Assembly (NCBI GenBank): GCA_031394025.1
Contig: JANMWO010000537.1
Location: 1 to 10,579, forward strand
Length of the DNA: 10,579 nt
Source: JANXSF01 sp031394025
GTDB lineage: Bacteria > Acidobacteriota > Terriglobia > Bryobacterales > Bryobacteraceae
Direction: 5' to 3'
Of the stretch, positions 1 to 7,192 are shown piece after piece. Numbering within the stretch: position 1 is the first letter of the stretch; every line of letters starts with the position of its first letter. A program made the translations under genes and the position numbers. A model generated the notes under the pieces. That model searched no databases. It saw nothing but the letters and a program-made list of their open reading frames with translations, and had not been told where the DNA came from.

Positions 1-1572
1 CGTCCTTGGCGTAAGGGTCGTCGTCGAATTGGAATCCTTTCGCCATATTTTCCCTGGCCGCTTTCCCATGGTGGAGCCGTCCGCATTTACCATCTTCTGC
101 GAGAAGCGGCGAAGGAATTCGATATTGTTCTTTACGCATTCGGTGAGCCTGACGCTGCCTCGCCGATCCTGGAATTTGTTTCGCTTGCCTATGTGTTCGA
201 ATTGCCCCGCTACCGCAAGCCGCGCTGGGCTTCGCTTGCTCCGCCGGAAGTTTGCGAATACGAATCGCCAGTTTTGCAAAAGCTTATTGCAACCAGTCGA
301 CAAGAATTGGGGCTGTCGTTAATGCAAGTGGAGTACACCCAACTGGCCCAATACCCTGGCGATGTTCTGGTGGAACACGATGTGACGTTTGACCTGTATG
401 AGCAGGTGGCCCATCGCCAGCAAACACTCAGTTCCAAGTGGAATGCCTGGCGTTGGAAGCGTTTTGAGCAACGTGCGGTCCGCCGCTTTCCGTACGTCGT
501 CACCATGAGCGAAAAAGATTCGGGCACTCTGACTGTTTCAAATTGCCGGGTGATTCCCAATGGCGTGGATCTAACTCGCTTCATACCCACGGTGGAAACG
601 GCGGGACACAAAGTTCTGTTCATTGGGTCGTTTCGACACTTCCCCAACATTTTGGCCTTCCGCTATTTTGTTGAACAAATCTGGCCGCTGGTGCGTCGAC
701 AATTTCCCGATGCAGAATTCACGGCGGTGGCAGGACCGCAACCGGAGCTTTATTGGCGCAACCACACACCCGACCAGTTTCCGCAGCAAGGGAACGGAAT
801 GCAAATTCTGGGTTTTGTGGCAGATGTTGTGACCCTATACGAGCAGGCCAACGTAGTGGTTGCCCCAACGCTGGTATCTGCCGGAACCAATCTGAAAGTT
901 TTGGAAGCAATGGCCATGCGCCGTGCCGTTGTCGCTACGCCTTCTGGGTGCCAAGGTTTGAACCTTGAAAATGCTGCGTCGGTTTGGATTGCGGAAACTC
1001 CGCTGGCTTTCGCCGATGGAGTCAACACTCTTTTAGCTCATCCTGAATTTCGAGCCAAGCTAGCGCAGAATGCGTACAGAATCGCCCACCAGAATTTCGA
1101 TTGGGTACAGATTGGGAGAAGGCAGCATTCTCTTTGGGAAGAGAAAATGGGTCCATTGTTTACTGTTCGTGCGGGCACTGCGGCGGATCTTGACCATGTT
1201 CAAGAAATTCAAAATCACACGCCAGAGGCTGCACAATGGCCTCCACTTAGTTACCTAAGCGAACATTTCTTCATTGTGGAATCAACATTTCCAAAAATAG
1301 AATTAGCCGGATTTGGCGTCTGGCGAGAGGTCACCACTGGCGAGTGGGAGCTATTGAATATGGCCGTTTGTCCTAGCTTTCGCAGGCGTGGTGTAGCCTC
1401 CAGATTGCTCGCCAAGTTGATGGAAAACCTGCCCAAAGCGGTATTTTTAGAAGTTAGGGAATCAAATGATTCGGCTAGAAGGTTGTATGCCAGTCACCAG
1501 TTTATTGAAGTTGGTCTCCGCAAAAATTATTACGGAAGTCCAATCGAAAATGCTATTGTCATGCGGTTGTAA
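1..1572 (+). CDS. GT-B glycosyltransferase fused to a C-terminal RimI-like GNAT acetyltransferase (5' end outside window)
   Basis: The reading frame is open from base 1, so the N terminus lies outside the window; 523 residues are visible. Residues 10-35 look like the start of a GT-B fold, with a G24-G25 loop after a hydrophobic strand. An IPNGVD motif lies at 185-190, a VLFIGSFRHFPN strand-loop that opens the C-terminal Rossmann domain at 205-216, and the LEAMA nucleotide-sugar motif at 301-305. This fits family GT4, which transfers sugars from nucleotide sugars, often for exopolysaccharide. From about residue 383 a second domain begins. It has the GNAT acetyl-CoA loop RRRGVA (461-466) and the RimI-like stretch LEVRESN...ARRLY (483-496), ending in a KNYY motif. 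No stop codon separates the domains. The acceptor of each domain is unknown. An ATG start at 193 would remove the first GT strand and is rejected. The fusion is seen directly; the functions are inferred from family motifs. Confidence 0.85.
   Translation, partial: RPWRKGRRRIGILSPYFPWPLSHGGAVRIYHLLREAAKEFDIVLYAFGEPDAASPILEFVSLAYVFELPRYRKPRWASLAPPEVCEYESPVLQKLIATSRQELGLSLMQVEYTQLAQYPGDVLVEHDVTFDLYEQVAHRQQTLSSKWNAWRWKRFEQRAVRRFPYVVTMSEKDSGTLTVSNCRVIPNGVDLTRFIPTVETAGHKVLFIGSFRHFPNILAFRYFVEQIWPLVRRQFPDAEFTAVAGPQPELYWRNHTPDQFPQQGNGMQILGFVADVVTLYEQANVVVAPTLVSAGTNLKVLEAMAMRRAVVATPSGCQGLNLENAASVWIAETPLAFADGVNTLLAHPEFRAKLAQNAYRIAHQNFDWVQIGRRQHSLWEEKMGPLFTVRAGTAADLDHVQEIQNHTPEAAQWPPLSYLSEHFFIVESTFPKIELAGFGVWREVTTGEWELLNMAVCPSFRRRGVASRLLAKLMENLPKAVFLEVRESNDSARRLYASHQFIEVGLRKNYYGSPIENAIVMRL
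1137..1149 (+). promoter_or_regulatory. Possible internal ribosome binding site and ATG for the GNAT domain
   Basis: Inside the fusion gene, GGAAG at 1137-1141 lies five bases before an in-frame ATG at 1147. That ATG falls exactly at the junction between the glycosyltransferase and acetyltransferase domains. A free GNAT protein of about 141 residues could be made from it. This is an inference from spacing and position only; the motif could be chance. Confidence 0.3.
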
Positions 1573-1592
1573 AAGTGATAATTAATAGATGT

Positions 1593-1617
1593 GACCGGAT
1601 GTCACGGTCCGGTTTTT
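1593..1617 (+). terminator. Rho-independent terminator after the glycosyltransferase-GNAT gene
   Basis: A stem pairs 1593-1600 (GACCGGAT) with 1607-1614 (GTCCGGTT), including two G-T wobbles, around a six-base loop. T residues run to 1617. It begins 20 bases after the stop codon of the fusion gene and ends just before the ribosome binding site of the next gene. It may end the upstream transcript, or act as a leader hairpin or attenuator for the small downstream gene. The T run is short, so leaky termination is possible. Confidence 0.55.
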
Positions 1618-1620
1618 GCC

Positions 1621-1627
1621 AAAGGAG
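1621..1627 (+). promoter_or_regulatory. Shine-Dalgarno sequence that sets the start of the YdcH-like gene
   Basis: AAAGGAG is a strong ribosome binding site. The first ATG after it, at 1640, is 12 bases downstream, slightly long. A TTG at 1616 in the same frame lies upstream of this site and so cannot use it, which favours the ATG at 1640. A CTG at 1637 would have better spacing but is a rare start codon. Confidence 0.6.
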
Positions 1628-1639
1628 ATAAACAACCTG

Positions 1640-1873
1640 ATGGAGCTAAACACGCTAGATCAAATTAAAGCGCATCTGATATCGACCAGTGAAGAGTTTC
1701 GGAAAATGGCGGATGACCACTCCAGCTATGACCATAAACTTCAGGAACTGGAAGCGCTAGACCATCTCAATCTGGAACAGGAAGCGGAAGAGCACAGGCT
1801 CAAAAAATTGAAGCTTCACTTGAAAGACCAGATGACAGAGATGCTTTCCCGCTGCGATCTGCAAGCTGTTTGA
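1640..1873 (+). CDS. YdcH/DUF465 family small protein
   Basis: The product is 77 residues, highly charged and almost wholly helical in character. It has the family pattern F-x(n)-H-x-x-YD-x-x-L near residues 20-35, a Glu-rich middle, and a C-terminal LKKLKLHLKDQM segment. DUF465 proteins are short, SlyX-like coiled-coil proteins of about 70-80 residues, widespread in bacteria; their molecular role is poorly known. The length matches the family. No signal peptide or membrane segment is visible. It has its own strong ribosome binding site, a hairpin just upstream and a strong terminator downstream, so it may be a single-gene transcript. A possible promoter upstream (TTGTCA at 1556, GATAAT at 1577) has a short 15-base spacer and is weak. 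The family call rests on pattern recognition; I cannot name a partner or substrate. Confidence 0.75.
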   Translation: MELNTLDQIKAHLISTSEEFRKMADDHSSYDHKLQELEALDHLNLEQEAEEHRLKKLKLHLKDQMTEMLSRCDLQAV

Positions 1874-1907
1874 ATTTGCGGATTGAACGCATTAGTTGCG
1901 CTAGCAA

Positions 1908-2405
1908 TTAATTGAGTCGAAACATTGAGGAGCCCGCTTCGGCGGGTTCTTCTGCTTTTAAAGCCTCGAGTAATTCCCGCATTGATTTGCCCAAAACAGG
2001 ATGCTGAAGCTCTGGTGTCAACTCCACCAGTGGCTCCAATACAAATCGCCGCTCATGGAGCCTTGGATGCGGCAGGGTAAGTGCGGTACTTTGCAACTGC
2101 CTGTCGCCGTACAGCAGAATATCTATGTCAATCTCCCTGGGCCCGTTGCGTACAGTCTGTTTCCGTCCCAGCTCGAATTCAATCTGCTTCAACTTTGTCA
2201 ATAGAAGTGCAGGTTTTAGAACAGTGGTTGCTTCCACCACTGCGTTGAGGAACCATGGTTGATCGGCATAGCCTACAGGCTCAGTCTCCCAATAGGAAGA
2301 TATGCGCAGCACGCTAATTTCCGACTCGTTCATTTTTGCTATGGCTTGGATCAAATATTGCAGCCGATCCCCGATGTTGCTTCCCAAGCCCAGATACACT
2401 TTCAT
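1908..2405 (-). CDS. folK: 2-amino-4-hydroxy-6-hydroxymethyldihydropteridine pyrophosphokinase (HPPK)
   Basis: This cytoplasmic enzyme transfers pyrophosphate from ATP to 6-hydroxymethyl-7,8-dihydropterin in folate biosynthesis. The 165-residue product is normal length for a stand-alone HPPK. It opens with the classic MKVYLGLGSNIGDR segment. It carries the signature RNGPREIDIDILLYG at 86-100; D93 and D95 match the Mg-binding aspartates of the family. The later PHPRLHERRFVLEPL segment (112-126) is also typical. The ATG at 2405 is chosen because family proteins start right there; an upstream in-frame extension would add about 39 unrelated residues inside ruvB. Only 13 bases separate it from ruvB, so it is probably the last gene of the long minus-strand operon. 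The final ten or so codons also hold the terminator of the convergent gene, an unusual constraint on this tail. FolB and FolP are not in the window. Confidence 0.95.
   Translation of the reverse strand: MKVYLGLGSNIGDRLQYLIQAIAKMNESEISVLRISSYWETEPVGYADQPWFLNAVVEATTVLKPALLLTKLKQIEFELGRKQTVRNGPREIDIDILLYGDRQLQSTALTLPHPRLHERRFVLEPLVELTPELQHPVLGKSMRELLEALKAEEPAEAGSSMFRLN
1928..1959 (+). terminator. Strong rho-independent terminator, located inside the 3' end of convergent folK
   Basis: The stem AGCCCGC (1931-1937), TTCG tetraloop (1938-1941) and GCGGGTT (1942-1948) can be extended outward to about ten pairs. A T-rich tail runs to 1959. It faces the plus strand and would end the YdcH-like transcript. 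The same bases encode the Glu-Glu-Pro-Ala-Glu-Ala-Gly-Ser stretch near the C terminus of FolK on the other strand. On the minus strand the hairpin is not followed by a T run, so it is not an obvious terminator for folK. Confidence 0.75.
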
Positions 2406-2418
2406 TTCAATCCCACAT

Positions 2419-3450
2419 CTAGAACAGAAAACTCTGCGAATCCGAATCAGCCCGCGGCGGTCGTACTCCGAAATACTCAAAGGCTCGCTTGGTCCCCACT
2501 CTTCCACGCGGAGTGCGATCAATGAACCCCAACTGAATCAAATAGGGCTCGTACACTTCCTCAATGGTTGCCGCTTCCTCATCAATCGACGCGGCAATGG
2601 TGTTGATGCCCACCGGCCCACCACTATATTTTTCCAGAATGGTCATCATCAATTTAATGTCAATTTCATCCAGACCATAGCGATCTACTTCAAGCAATTC
2701 CAAAGCGTCAATAGCAATGTCACGGTTCACCTTTCCGTCTGCTCGAACTTGAGCAAAGTCGCGAACCCGTCGCAACAGTCGATTGGCAATTCGAGGAGTG
2801 CCGCGGGCTCTGCGACCAATTTCCTCGGCTCCACCGTCATCAATGGTGACGCCCAGCAGCCTGGCCGAACGTTCCACAATCTTTGCTAAATCTGCCAGAT
2901 CGTAATGGTTCAGTCGCAACACCAAACCGAATCGACCGCGCAACGGAGCGCTTACCAAACCTTGCCGTGTAGTTGCACCGATGGCCGTGAATCGGTTCAC
3001 TGGTAACGAATGAGTTCTGGCCCCTGGCCCTGTGCCAACCAAAATGTCGACCCGAAAATCCTCAAGTGCCGAATATAGAATTTCCTCCACATCTGGCAGC
3101 AGCCTGTGAATTTCATCAATGAAAAAAACCTGCTTCTCCTGAATGTTGGTGAGCACCCCGGTAAGGTCTAATTTCTTCTGCAACACTGGGCCAGATGTTG
3201 TATCAAAGGCCACGCCCAGTTCCTGCGCAATGATCCCGGCGAGTGTCGTTTTACCCAATCCTGGCGGGCCATACAGCAGTACATGATCCAACGCATCACC
3301 GCGTTGCCTGGCCGCTTCTATCGCGATTGCAAGATTTTCTTTCAGCTTCGGTTGACCAGTAAAATCAGCCAATAGCTTGGGCCGCAACGCTGCTTCAAAC
3401 TTACGATCATCCTCTGAGGAATCGGCGGAAATAACTTGACGATCTTTCAT
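2419..3450 (-). CDS. ruvB: Holliday junction branch migration ATPase RuvB
   Basis: RuvB forms hexameric rings that, with RuvA, drive branch migration of Holliday junctions by ATP hydrolysis in recombination and repair. The 343-residue product is full length. Walker A GPPGLGKT is at 61-68, Walker B FFIDEI at 109-114, the sensor 1 segment AIGATTR at 156-162, and the arginine finger lies in LRGRF at 170-174. Sensor 2 is in RGTPRIANRLLRRVRD (216-231). The C-terminal winged-helix DNA-binding domain contains GGPVGINTIAASIDEE and the RTPRGR segment. Its ATG overlaps the ruvA stop codon by one base (TAATG), implying translational coupling and matched RuvA:RuvB output. The start is set by this overlap. 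No feature looks damaged. Confidence 0.97.
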   Translation of the reverse strand: MKDRQVISADSSEDDRKFEAALRPKLLADFTGQPKLKENLAIAIEAARQRGDALDHVLLYGPPGLGKTTLAGIIAQELGVAFDTTSGPVLQKKLDLTGVLTNIQEKQVFFIDEIHRLLPDVEEILYSALEDFRVDILVGTGPGARTHSLPVNRFTAIGATTRQGLVSAPLRGRFGLVLRLNHYDLADLAKIVERSARLLGVTIDDGGAEEIGRRARGTPRIANRLLRRVRDFAQVRADGKVNRDIAIDALELLEVDRYGLDEIDIKLMMTILEKYSGGPVGINTIAASIDEEAATIEEVYEPYLIQLGFIDRTPRGRVGTKRAFEYFGVRPPRADSDSQSFLF

Positions 3451-4049
3451 TACCTCACCAACTGCAGAGCACGCCTAAACAGCGATTCAAAATCTGTGGC
3501 CACATTTTCAGCCTTGGCTTTTTTCAGCGCCGCTTCCGCTGCAGTCCGCTGACTTCCCAAATTGACTAGCGCCGATAAGACATCCTGCTCCAAGGCATTC
3601 AGTGGAGAAGTGGCGATGACCGAAGAGGATGGCAACCCTGCGGCCATGGATTCAATCTTATCTTTTAACTCCACAATCATCCGCTCCGCAGTTTTCTTGC
3701 CGATGCCCGGAATGCGCGTCAACATGGCCACATCGCCCGAACCTAACGCCGATAATAAATCTCCGGGAGCAATTCCGCTTAACACTCCCAGGGCCACCTT
3801 TGCGCCAATTCCACTTACGGTAATCAGCTTTTCAAAAATAGTCCGTTCTTCCAACGATGCAAATCCGTAGAGTAGAAACGCGTCTTCCCGCACGTGGGTG
3901 TGAATTCGTAATTTGACTTCCGCTCCCACATCGGGAAGTCGGGTATAGGTGGACACTGGGATAAACACTTCATATCCAACCCCAGCCGCTTCCACCACTA
4001 CGTTGCTAGGATGTTTTTCGAGAAGTATTCCGCGTAAATGGCCAATCAT
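3450..4049 (-). CDS. ruvA: Holliday junction branch migration complex subunit RuvA
   Basis: RuvA binds the four-way DNA junction as a tetramer and loads RuvB. The 199-residue protein has the N-terminal OB-fold beginning MIGHLRG and two helix-hairpin-helix motifs: VSGIGAKVALGVLS at 78-91 and IPGIGKKTAERMI at 113-125. A linker of about 20 residues leads to the C-terminal domain III (about 150-199), which contacts RuvB. The length is typical. It is coupled to ruvB by a one-base overlap and lies 25 bases after the deacetylase gene. A weak ribosome binding site (TTAGG) precedes the ATG. ruvC, often the upstream neighbour, is absent; the HDAC-family gene takes that place. The family assignment is secure. 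Confidence 0.96.
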   Translation of the reverse strand: MIGHLRGILLEKHPSNVVVEAAGVGYEVFIPVSTYTRLPDVGAEVKLRIHTHVREDAFLLYGFASLEERTIFEKLITVSGIGAKVALGVLSGIAPGDLLSALGSGDVAMLTRIPGIGKKTAERMIVELKDKIESMAAGLPSSSVIATSPLNALEQDVLSALVNLGSQRTAAEAALKKAKAENVATDFESLFRRALQLVR

Positions 4050-4074
4050 TCGTACCTAACATTATCGCAGCCAA

Positions 4075-5025
4075 CTACCCGGCAAGCGCGGTTAAATGAG
4101 CGGCAACTGCTTGCCCGACGCCGTTCAAATTGTAGCCACCTTCCAGTAATGACACCAATCGACCGTCAGCGTGTTTATCGGCGATCTCCATAGTGAGTCT
4201 GGTCAACGCCGCAAAGTCGGCATCGGTTAACTTAAAGCGGCCCAGGGGATCTCCTTCGCGTGAATCAAATCCGGCTGAAAGCAACACAAGTTCAGGTTTG
4301 AACTGGTCCATTGTGGGCATCAACTGATGTTGAAACGCTCCTAAGATTTCCTGCATGCCAGACCCAGCAGGGAACGGGCAGTTCATGGTTCGGCCCGTGC
4401 CTGCACCCTCGCCAGATTCAGATGGCAATCCACTGCCCGGATACCATGGATATTGGTGTGTGCTGAAGAAATACACAGAGCCATCGGAATAAAAAATGTC
4501 TTGTGTACCGTTGCCATGGTGCACGTCCCAATCGGCAATCAACACGTTTTTGACACCATATTTATGCTGAGCGTAGCGGGCAGCCACTGCAACATTATTG
4601 AAGATGCAAAACCCCATGCCACGATCTGCATTGGCATGATGTCCTGGTGGCCGAACCACTGCCAGTGCGTTGCGTGTGCGTTTTTCAAACACTGAATCTA
4701 TAGCAGCCATGGCACTGCCCACAGCATGCATCGCCACGTCCCAGGAATGCATTCCGATGGCTGTATCGCCAGTGCGCAGTTGGCTTCGTTTATTGGCGAT
4801 GTCTTGTTTTGCCGATGCGATGTAATCCCGCCCATGGCATCGCGCTACATCGTCTTCAATAGCCGCATGCGGAGTTAGTTTCACTGTGCGTGCCGGTAAT
4901 CCAGCTTTGTCCAACGCCTTCCAAATGGCGTCATAACGCGCGGCGCACTCTGGATGACCCGGACCCGTGTCATGCTTTTTTGAAAATGGATCAGCCAACA
5001 ATCCGGTTTGAAGTTTCGTTTCCAT
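4075..5025 (-). CDS. Histone deacetylase / AcuC / acetylpolyamine amidohydrolase superfamily zinc deacetylase
   Basis: Numbering from the ATG at 5025 (316 residues). The active site is intact: RPPGHHA with the His pair H129-H130, zinc ligands D167 and H169 in DWDVHHGNGT, the third zinc ligand D254 in SAGFD, and the catalytic-type Tyr298 in LLEGGYN. The WYPGSG loop is like that of bacterial class II-type deacetylases. Such enzymes remove acetyl groups from lysines (AcuC acting on acetyl-CoA synthetase), polyamines or other acetylated amines; the substrate here cannot be read from the sequence. It is cytoplasmic, with no signal peptide. The ATG overlaps the ABC ATPase stop by one base (TAATG), which decides the start over a TTG at 5052. 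The context links it to the transporter upstream, and an acs gene diverges from the operon head, so AcuC-like control of Acs and deacetylation of an imported compound are the two main options. Confidence 0.93.
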   Translation of the reverse strand: METKLQTGLLADPFSKKHDTGPGHPECAARYDAIWKALDKAGLPARTVKLTPHAAIEDDVARCHGRDYIASAKQDIANKRSQLRTGDTAIGMHSWDVAMHAVGSAMAAIDSVFEKRTRNALAVVRPPGHHANADRGMGFCIFNNVAVAARYAQHKYGVKNVLIADWDVHHGNGTQDIFYSDGSVYFFSTHQYPWYPGSGLPSESGEGAGTGRTMNCPFPAGSGMQEILGAFQHQLMPTMDQFKPELVLLSAGFDSREGDPLGRFKLTDADFAALTRLTMEIADKHADGRLVSLLEGGYNLNGVGQAVAAHLTALAG

Positions 5026-6041
5026 TAACACCAATTCTCTGCGAACCAACAAATCTCTTCAACGGGTATCTTGACGCAAACCGGATCACCCACTTTAAAA
5101 TCTTCTGTAAAACCTGGCAATTCCACAAGCAACGGAACACCTGCGTGGAGCATCACCCGAAGTCGTCGACCTCGTCCCCAATGGACGATCTCTTCGATAG
5201 TGCCGGGCAGGCCATCGGATGTCAATTGCAGTTTCTCGGGTCGGAAGGCCATATGCGTGGGACGCCCGCCTGTGGGCATTACAAACGTCCCAGCCGCTGT
5301 TTCAAACCCTGCACCAACTGGGCGACCCGGCAATACTTTCCATCCTAAAAACGCAGCCACCTGCGAAGTTCGTGGTCTTGAAAACAACTCTTGCGGTGTG
5401 CCTTGTTGTGCCACTGTCCCATCCAACAACAATACGATTTGGTCGGACAGTTGTGCCGCTTCTTCCTGATCGTGCGTTACGAAAACAGTAGTTATCCGCA
5501 ACTCGCGCTGCACCTTTCGCAGCAGGGTCCGCATCTCCTCACGCAGCGATTCGTCCAAGGCAGAAAATGGTTCATCGAGCAGCAGCACTTTAGGATTTGT
5601 CACCAAAGCCCGCGCTAGTGAAACACGTTGTTCCTGACCTCCTGAAAGTTGGCTGGGTCTGCGGGTTGCCAGTTCACCGATCTGCAAGAGTTCCAGCATT
5701 TCTGAAACACGTCGCTTTGTTTCATCGGGATTCAAACGCCGGACACGCAGCCCGAAAGCCACGTTTTCCTGCACGCTCATATGTGGGAACAACAGCGGCT
5801 TTTGAAACACCATGGCCGCCTGGCGCTTGTCAGCAGGCAAATGGTCCGCTGGTTCTCCATTGATAAGCAGACTTCCCGAAGTTGGTGTCAGAAGACCCGC
5901 AATCACTTTTAATAAAGTAGTTTTGCCACAACCGGAATGTCCTAAAAGTGAAGTCAGTTGTCCCGCTGGAAACTGAATGAAGATGTCGCGCAGAACGGGC
6001 TTTCCAGGATACCCGGCGCAAATGTCGGAGAGTCGAATCAT
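5025..6041 (-). CDS. ABC transporter ATP-binding protein (PotA/FbpC/YnjD-like) with C-terminal TOBE-type domain
   Basis: This is the ATPase of a binding-protein-dependent importer. Residues 1-230 form the nucleotide-binding domain: Walker A GHSGCGKT at 34-41, Q-loop Gln80, signature LSGGQ at 132-136, Walker B VLLLDEP at 152-158, D-loop SALD at 160-163 and switch His190. Residues from about 235 to 338 resemble a TOBE domain (for example FRPEKLQL near 270), which can bind substrate or regulate the ATPase in the polyamine, iron and molybdate importers. The E. coli YnjD protein is shorter, so this ATPase may be closer to PotA/FbpC types even though the binding protein looks like YnjB. The ATG overlaps the binding-protein stop in an ATGA arrangement, and its own stop overlaps the deacetylase start. 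Substrate unknown. Confidence 0.95.
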   Translation of the reverse strand: MIRLSDICAGYPGKPVLRDIFIQFPAGQLTSLLGHSGCGKTTLLKVIAGLLTPTSGSLLINGEPADHLPADKRQAAMVFQKPLLFPHMSVQENVAFGLRVRRLNPDETKRRVSEMLELLQIGELATRRPSQLSGGQEQRVSLARALVTNPKVLLLDEPFSALDESLREEMRTLLRKVQRELRITTVFVTHDQEEAAQLSDQIVLLLDGTVAQQGTPQELFSRPRTSQVAAFLGWKVLPGRPVGAGFETAAGTFVMPTGGRPTHMAFRPEKLQLTSDGLPGTIEEIVHWGRGRRLRVMLHAGVPLLVELPGFTEDFKVGDPVCVKIPVEEICWFAENWC

Positions 6042-7192
6042 CGTAGTAAAACGCTCTTTCGCCAGTCGCGATTCAAACGATTCAAATATTCAGCATCGGG
6101 CTCCGGTATGGCGTGGGCTTCGCGTTCGGAAGCAGGCAGAGTGGCCACGCCGTGCGGCAAGGCATCCACTTCTTTGCGCTGCGCGTCAGTCAACTTTTCA
6201 AGAGCATGGGGGAATCCATTACCCAATACGCGGGCCATATCCAATACACGTTCGTAGGAAACCAGTTCGTTAATCACCACTAGCGCACCTTGCGGATTGG
6301 ATGCGTTAAATGCAATCGCCAGGAAATTGTAGTTGCTCAACGTTCCACTCTCAAAGACAAAAGTACGGGCCGTAGCTGGGAACTCACCGCGGGCAATTTT
6401 CTCTGAAGCGAAGGCTGGGGCATAGCTCATGGCGAAATCAATTTCCTGATTGGCAAACAGTCGATCCAATTCCTGTGGTGTGGATGGATAAGTTTCCCCC
6501 TTCTTCCAAAGAAATGGTTTCATCGTGTTCAAGTACTGAAACACTTGCTGTGAGGCCTTTTCATAAAGGTTCGCATCAAAGCCTGTTTGAAATCCACCAC
6601 TGAAATACAACAGGATGTGCCTTATAAACGCCGACCCCGTGAAATCAGGTGGAGCGACATAAGTGAATCGCCCAGGATGTTGTTTTGTCCAAGCCAACAA
6701 ATCCCCAAACGATTTTGGTGGCTGCGGAGTGCGCGCACTGTCATAAGCCATCACGAATTGTGAATTTTGCCAAGGTGTTTCAAACCCATCGATTGCCGTG
6801 CCAAAATCGTGCAGACTCGCCCAGTCCGGATAGGCACTGGCGTTCGGAATCGACTGTGCTATTGGGCCCCAGAGCAACTTCCCATCTTTAGCGGACCGGA
6901 AGTTTTCCCCATTGATCCAAATCACATCAATGGAACCGCCGACGTTTTTACCCGCATCCCGTTCGTTACGAAGTTTGGCAATTGCCTCACTGGTTTGATT
7001 GAAAGGCACCAGCCGCAGGCGGATGCCGTGCTTCTTCCACATGGCCTCAGTGACCGTGGTTTGAAAATAGCGGTTACGAGCCTCATCACCAAACCACATG
7101 GCCAGGCTCACTTCGTCACTACGCTTGGACGCGCAGCCTGATAGCAATAGCAGCAGCAGCGGCGGCAATGACGTGATGAGGAGTTTATTCAA
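6038..7192 (-). CDS. ABC transporter substrate-binding lipoprotein, YnjB-like
   Basis: The 384-residue protein starts with a lipoprotein signal: a basic residue, a long Leu-rich core, and the lipobox LSGC with Cys20 as the lipid-anchored residue. It should sit in the periplasm, tethered to a membrane. The segment SIDVIWINGENF (about 87-98), followed by LLWGPIAQSIPN, is reminiscent of the E. coli YnjB family (COG4134). The overall layout, with later SFGDLLAW and NYNFLAIAFNA segments, fits the extracellular solute-binding proteins that serve YnjC/PotBC-like permeases. The start is TTG at 7192, overlapping the preceding permease by eight bases; no ATG gives the signal peptide, and a stop codon lies just upstream in this frame. 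The substrate of YnjBCD systems is not settled (thiamine-like, polyamine-like and others have been considered), so none is assigned. Confidence 0.85.
   Translation of the reverse strand: MNKLLITSLPPLLLLLLSGCASKRSDEVSLAMWFGDEARNRYFQTTVTEAMWKKHGIRLRLVPFNQTSEAIAKLRNERDAGKNVGGSIDVIWINGENFRSAKDGKLLWGPIAQSIPNASAYPDWASLHDFGTAIDGFETPWQNSQFVMAYDSARTPQPPKSFGDLLAWTKQHPGRFTYVAPPDFTGSAFIRHILLYFSGGFQTGFDANLYEKASQQVFQYLNTMKPFLWKKGETYPSTPQELDRLFANQEIDFAMSYAPAFASEKIARGEFPATARTFVFESGTLSNYNFLAIAFNASNPQGALVVINELVSYERVLDMARVLGNGFPHALEKLTDAQRKEVDALPHGVATLPASEREAHAIPEPDAEYLNRLNRDWRKSVLLR

Noticed and set aside
193..195. ATG at 193 as the true start of the glycosyltransferase
   Set aside because: The frame is open to base 1 and the upstream residues form the typical first strand and glycine loop of a GT-B enzyme.
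1616..1639. TTG start at 1616 for the YdcH-like gene
   Set aside because: It lies upstream of the AAAGGAG ribosome binding site and inside the T run of the hairpin.
2302..2889. Long plus-strand open frame (195 codons) opposite ruvB and folK
   Set aside because: It lies over two securely identified genes on the other strand, has low-complexity shadow-like composition and no recognisable domain or ribosome binding site.
5026..5052. Earlier TTG start for the deacetylase, adding nine residues
   Set aside because: The ATG at 5025 overlaps the ABC ATPase stop in the usual coupled arrangement, and the extra residues do not match the family.
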